A stretch of DNA of 64,000 bases. Origin: Sphingomonadaceae bacterium. Its GTDB lineage: Bacteria > Pseudomonadota > Alphaproteobacteria > Sphingomonadales > Sphingomonadaceae. Every line of letters begins with the position of its first letter. Position 1 is the stretch's first letter. The notes under the pieces were generated by a model that was not told the DNA's origin, made no database searches, and worked only from the letters and a program-made list of their open reading frames with translations. The stretch is taken from NCBI GenBank assembly GCA_947453945.1, contig CANGJB010000006.1, positions 20,437 to 84,436 of the forward strand, written 5' to 3'. The position numbers were made by a program, and so were the translations under genes. Shown piece after piece: positions 60,372-64,000 of the stretch.

Positions 60372-61277
60372 TCAGCCAAGATGCGTTCCCGCAGGAATGA
60401 CCCGCCCGCGCAGAAGCGCAGCGGTTTCCATCGCCGGCTTGCCCGCGCGCTGGACCAGCGTGGGCACAAGCGCGCCCTCGCCGCAGGCAATCGTCAACGC
60501 GGCATCGAGCGTGGTGCCGGGGGTGCCGCTGCCCTCGGCAACGTCCGCCGCGAGCACGCGGTACCGCTCACCCTCCAGCTCGAAAAACGCGCCCGGCGCA
60601 GGCGCGAAGGCGCGGATCTGCCGCTCCACGTCCGCCGCACTCCGCGTGAAATCGAGGCGGCTCTCGGCCTTCTCGATCTTGTGCGCATAGGTCACGCCCT
60701 CCTCCGGCTGTACCAGCGGAGGATGCGCCGGGAGATCGGCCAGTACTGAAACCATCAGCGCCGCGCCCTTTTCCGCCAGTTCAGTGGTGAGATCGCCCGC
60801 CGTCTTGCCGGCAACGGGCGTTTCCACCCGCGCCAGCATCGGCCCGGTATCGAGCCCGCGCTCCATCTGCATGATGGTGACACCCGTCAGCGCGTCACCC
60901 GCCAGGATCGCGCGCTGCACCGGCGCCGCGCCGCGCCAGCGCGGCAGGAGCGAGCCGTGAACATTTAGGCAGCCAAGGCGCGGGGCATCGAGAATCGCCT
61001 GCGGCAGGATCAGACCATAAGCCGCGACCACCGCCACATCGGCCCCCAGCGCGGCGAAAGCGGCCTGTTCCTCTGCGCCCTTCAGCGAAACTGGCGTGTG
61101 CACGGCAATGCCCAGCGCTTCGGCAGCGCGGTGCACGGCCGAGGGCTGGAGCTGCTTGCCCCGCCCTGCCGGACGCGGCGGCTGGCTATAAGCTGCCACC
61201 ACATCATGCCCTGCAGCGACCAGCGCGCGAAGCGTTGGCACCGCGAAATCGGGCGTTCCCATGAAGACGATGCGCAT
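60372..61277 (-). CDS. fmt: Methionyl-tRNA formyltransferase
   Basis: The 301-residue enzyme formylates initiator Met-tRNA using 10-formyltetrahydrofolate. It starts [20 protein letters not shown], has the active-site segment [20 protein letters not shown] and the [18 protein letters not shown] stretch. The longer open frame upstream overlaps the recR gene in antisense and is not used. The substrate chemistry pairs with peptide deformylase, encoded divergently 700 bases away. truA lies directly downstream. Confidence 0.96.
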   Translation of the reverse strand: MRIVFMGTPDFAVPTLRALVAAGHDVVAAYSQPPRPAGRGKQLQPSAVHRAAEALGIAVHTPVSLKGAEEQAAFAALGADVAVVAAYGLILPQAILDAPRLGCLNVHGSLLPRWRGAAPVQRAILAGDALTGVTIMQMERGLDTGPMLARVETPVAGKTAGDLTTELAEKGAALMVSVLADLPAHPPLVQPEEGVTYAHKIEKAESRLDFTRSAADVERQIRAFAPAPGAFFELEGERYRVLAADVAEGSGTPGTTLDAALTIACGEGALVPTLVQRAGKPAMETAALLRGRVIPAGTHLG

Positions 61278-61328
61278 AACGCTCAAAAGGGCCTTTCGTT
61301 TGCGTGCGTTGGCCCTATCTCTCCCCCC

Positions 61329-61925
61329 ATGGCATCGCAAGAGATCGAGGCGCTGGCGAGCGCGCTGGCACGGCTTCCCGGGCTGGGCCCCCGTTCGGCG
61401 CGGCGTGCGGTGCTGTGGCTGATCAAGCGGCGCGAGACCAGCCTCGTCCAGCTTGCCGAAGCGCTGGAAGGCGTGCGGGCGCGGCTGGTGGAATGCCAGA
61501 CTTGCGGCAATGTTGATACCATGGACCCCTGCAACATCTGCACCGATCCGCGCCGCGATGCGCGCGCGCTCTGCGTGGTGGAAGATGTGGCAGACCTCTG
61601 GGCGCTTGACCGCGCGCGGCTGTTTGCCGGGCGCTATCACGTGCTGGGCGGGCGGCTTTCCGCGCTGGAAGGCGTTGGCCCGGGGGATCTTTCGATCGGC
61701 AAGCTGCTCCTGCGGCTGGAAGCGGGCGGGATCGACGAAGTCGTGCTCGCGATGAACGCCACGCTGGAGGGGCAGACCACCGCGCATTACATCGCCGAGC
61801 GGATCGAGACGCTGCCCTTGCGCGTCACGCAGCTGGCGCACGGCCTGCCGGTGGGCGGCGAGCTCGACTATCTCGATGAAGGCACGCTGGCGCAGGCACT
61901 GCGGGCAAGAAGGCCGGTCAGCTAG
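61329..61925 (+). CDS. recR: Recombination protein RecR
   Basis: The 198-residue protein acts with RecF and RecO to load RecA at gaps. It starts [20 protein letters not shown], and has a helix-hairpin-helix ([16 protein letters not shown]), the zinc-finger cysteines Cys56, Cys59, Cys68 and Cys71 (CQTCG and PCNIC), a Toprim domain ([24 protein letters not shown]) and [15 protein letters not shown]. Length fits the family. def starts 65 bases downstream, so the two may be cotranscribed. Confidence 0.96.
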   Translation: MASQEIEALASALARLPGLGPRSARRAVLWLIKRRETSLVQLAEALEGVRARLVECQTCGNVDTMDPCNICTDPRRDARALCVVEDVADLWALDRARLFAGRYHVLGGRLSALEGVGPGDLSIGKLLLRLEAGGIDEVVLAMNATLEGQTTAHYIAERIETLPLRVTQLAHGLPVGGELDYLDEGTLAQALRARRPVS

Positions 61926-61990
61926 GTAAGCTGGGCCGTCCCTGAACGCGGCACCTTGCGGGTCGCGCGCGCCGCGCTTATCTGACCGCC

Positions 61991-62557
61991 ATGGCTATCC
62001 GCGAAATCCTCGAAGTCCCCGATCCGCGCCTCAAGCAGATCTCCACGCCCGTCACCGTGTTCGACGAGGAGCTGAAGACGCTCGTCGCCGACATGTTCGA
62101 GACGATGTACGATGCCCCCGGGATCGGCCTCGCCGCCGTCCAGCTGGGCGTGCCACTCCGTGTGCTGGTGATCGATCTCCAGCCCGATGATCCGGATGCA
62201 GAGCCGGTAGCGTGCGCCCATGATGGCCATCACCACCATCACCAGCCGACCAAGCGCGAACCGCGCGTCTTCATCAATCCCGAAATCCTCGATCCTTCGG
62301 CGGACCTGCACTATTACAATGAGGGCTGCCTTTCGGTGCCCGAGATGTACGCCGAAGTGGAGCGCCCGGCCCGCATCCGCGCGCGCTGGCAGGATCTGGA
62401 CGGCACGGTACACGAGGAAGACATGGACGGGCTGATGGCGACCTGCCTGCAGCATGAGATGGACCACCTCGAAGGCATCCTGTTCATCGACCACCTTTCG
62501 CGCCTGAAGCGTCAGATGGTGCTGAAGAAGCTGGAAAAGCTGCGCCGCGCAGCGTGA
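61991..62557 (+). CDS. def: Peptide deformylase with histidine-rich insert
   Basis: The 188-residue metallohydrolase removes the formyl group from nascent proteins. Conserved motifs are [28 protein letters not shown] with metal ligand Cys113, and [14 protein letters not shown] with His155, Glu156 and His159. Between strand residues about 70 and 90 lies an unusual histidine-rich segment, [14 protein letters not shown] (His77 and His80-84), where most deformylases are shorter. The insert may bind metal. fmt, whose product adds the formyl group, lies on the other side of recR. Confidence 0.95.
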   Translation: MAIREILEVPDPRLKQISTPVTVFDEELKTLVADMFETMYDAPGIGLAAVQLGVPLRVLVIDLQPDDPDAEPVACAHDGHHHHHQPTKREPRVFINPEILDPSADLHYYNEGCLSVPEMYAEVERPARIRARWQDLDGTVHEEDMDGLMATCLQHEMDHLEGILFIDHLSRLKRQMVLKKLEKLRRAA

Positions 62558-62637
62558 TAGCGGGGATGCTGCGGGGCCGCTTGCCTCGCGGGTAGAAGCA
62601 GGATAAGTTCACGCTTCGTTCCAAATTCGGAGTCGGC

Positions 62638-64000
62638 GTGGACACCTCCCTTGCCTTTGTTTTTCTGATCCTTGCCCTACTTGCGGGCCTTGCGGTCGGC
62701 TGGTTTCTCGGTGCGCGGCCGATTGCCGAACTGCAGGCGCGGCTTATGGCGCGTGAGGGTGAGGCGCGGGAGCTCGACGAGAAATTCCGCCGCGCGATTA
62801 CCGAACTCGCCGCGGCGAGCGTCAAAGCGCAGGCGCATGATGCCCTGGCGGCAGACATGGGGGCTCTGCGCGATGAGCGTGATACACTGGCAGCGCAGTT
62901 TGCCGCCGCGCACGAACGCGCGGCTGAAGCAGACCGGATGCGCCCCGAACTCGCCGCGCTGCGCGCTGACCGTGAGACCCTGCGCGCCGAGTTGGAGCGC
63001 CTGAAAGCCGACGCCGAAAACTTCGCCGAGCAGAAGCGCCTGCTGATCGAGGCGCAGGCAACACTGCGCAAGGAATTCGAGAACGCCGGGCACAAAGTGC
63101 TAGAGCGCGCACAGGAAGCCTTCCTCGCGCGGGCCAATGCCCGCTTTGCCGAGAGTGAGAAGACCAGCGAAGCGCGGCTGCAGGCCGTGCTGGAGCCGGT
63201 CGGCGCGCGGCTGCAGAAATACGAACAGCAAGTGCAGGACCTTGAGGCCAAGCGCGTCGATGCCTTCGGGCAGCTCACCGGGCTGATCGAGGGGATGCGG
63301 CAAGGGCAGGAAGCCGTGCGCACCGCCGCGCTGCAGCTGGGCAACAGCTTGCGCAACGGCCCCAAGACGCGCGGGCGCTGGGGCGAATTGCAGCTGCGCA
63401 ATGTGCTGGAGCAGTGCGGGCTTTCCGAACATACCGATTTCGTCACCGAGCATTCGGTCGACACCGATGAGGGGCGGCTGCGTCCCGATGCCATCGTCAA
63501 GGTGCCGGGCAACAAGATCCTCGTGATCGACGCCAAGGTCTCGCTCAATGCCTATCAGGATGCGTTCGAGGCGGCGGATGACGATGCACGCGCCTTGGCG
63601 CTGACGGCGCATGTGCAATCCATGCGGAACCACATCCAGACGCTTGGGGCCAAGAGCTATCAAAGCCAGTTCGACGAAGCGCCGGACTATGTGCTGATGT
63701 TCGTGCCGGGCGAGCACTTCATCGCTGCCGCACTCGAACGCGATCCGGGCCTGTGGGACTTCGCCTTCGAACGCCGCGTGCTGCTGGCCTCCCCCACAAA
63801 TCTTGTCGCTATCGCGCGCACGATTGCGCAAGTCTGGCGGCAGGATGGCCTTGCCCGCGAAGCGCGCGAGATCGGCAAGATGGGCGGCGAACTTTACGAC
63901 CGGCTCGCCGTGGCTGCCGAACACCTCAAGCGCGTCGGCTCAGGGCTCGACAGTGCGGTGGGGCATTACAACAAGTTCGTCGGCAGCTTCGAGCGCAACG
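62638..64000 (+). CDS. rmuC: DNA recombination protein RmuC, 5' part
   Basis: The gene runs off the window end; 454 codons are visible. It starts at a GTG with CGGAG 5 bases upstream. The N terminus has a membrane helix (VFLILALLAGLAVGWFLGAR), followed by a long coiled coil (about residues 35-190) and the RmuC nuclease-like domain: GRWGELQLRNVLEQCGL, RPDAIVKVPGNKILVIDAKV with the Asp of the PD-(D/E)xK-like fold, and YVLMFVPGEHFIAAAL. RmuC limits DNA inversion at short repeats in E. coli. It lies 80 bases after def. Confidence 0.93.
   Translation, partial: MDTSLAFVFLILALLAGLAVGWFLGARPIAELQARLMAREGEARELDEKFRRAITELAAASVKAQAHDALAADMGALRDERDTLAAQFAAAHERAAEADRMRPELAALRADRETLRAELERLKADAENFAEQKRLLIEAQATLRKEFENAGHKVLERAQEAFLARANARFAESEKTSEARLQAVLEPVGARLQKYEQQVQDLEAKRVDAFGQLTGLIEGMRQGQEAVRTAALQLGNSLRNGPKTRGRWGELQLRNVLEQCGLSEHTDFVTEHSVDTDEGRLRPDAIVKVPGNKILVIDAKVSLNAYQDAFEAADDDARALALTAHVQSMRNHIQTLGAKSYQSQFDEAPDYVLMFVPGEHFIAAALERDPGLWDFAFERRVLLASPTNLVAIARTIAQVWRQDGLAREAREIGKMGGELYDRLAVAAEHLKRVGSGLDSAVGHYNKFVGSFERN

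Overview
The window is high-GC chromosomal DNA of an alphaproteobacterium, most likely a sphingomonad (Sphingomonadales: Novosphingobium, Sphingobium or Erythrobacter relatives). Supporting points are a long TonB-dependent receptor of sphingomonad type, the tsaD-gpsA block divergent from hemC-hemD-mitofilin, the fmt-truA block divergent from recR-def-rmuC, a cobS gene, and dispersed palindromic repeats of the CTTCGACAAGCTCAG and ATTCCCGCGAAGGCGGGAAT types. No rRNA, convincing tRNA, CRISPR array, transposase or phage gene was seen. Most genes are ordinary housekeeping and metabolic genes, packed closely with many 4-base start/stop overlaps.

Layout. 0-11.3 kb: the 3' end of arsC, hisZ, a possible accessory island (TonB receptor, secreted tyrosine phosphatase, FAD amine oxidoreductase, secreted DUF4440 protein), then serA and serC with palindromic repeats around serA, then an extensin-like lipoprotein. 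11.5-13.9 kb: a membrane desaturase translationally coupled to a PhnD-like protein without a signal peptide, and a FixJ/LuxR-type regulator with an eroded receiver. 14.2-18.2 kb: a four-gene operon of circularly permuted ATP-grasp, alpha-E protein, transglutaminase-like protease and Anbu (proteasome-like peptidase). This is the most unusual system here; it looks like a peptide-ligation and peptide-cleavage pathway of unknown substrate. A molybdopterin oxidoreductase diverges from it.

20.5-26.3 kb: DUF3617 lipoprotein, uvrB, a small lipoprotein, a helix-hairpin-helix protein and a VWA lipoprotein. 26.4-32.6 kb: tsaD-gpsA-flippase on the minus strand, divergent from hemC-hemD-mitofilin (tetrapyrrole synthesis and membrane organisation). 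32.6-41.3 kb: UbiH-type hydroxylase, an alkaline-phosphatase-superfamily enzyme, DsbD plus a small coupled membrane protein, an SDR coupled to parC. 41.4-50.1 kb: Tat-exported DUF3237, a secreted surface protein, an Fe-S module (two tandem cysteine desulfurases plus an adrenodoxin-type ferredoxin), an alpha/beta hydrolase, two SDRs, a small membrane protein, a DUF937 protein and an RTX protein.

50.4-64 kb: acyltransferase 3, DUF885 peptidase-like protein, two glutathione S-transferases, cobS without cobT, a membrane PAS-GGDEF-EAL c-di-GMP enzyme, an MDR-family oxidoreductase, truA and fmt, then recR, def (with a histidine-rich insert) and the 5' part of rmuC. Functions rest on motifs read by eye; no database search was possible.
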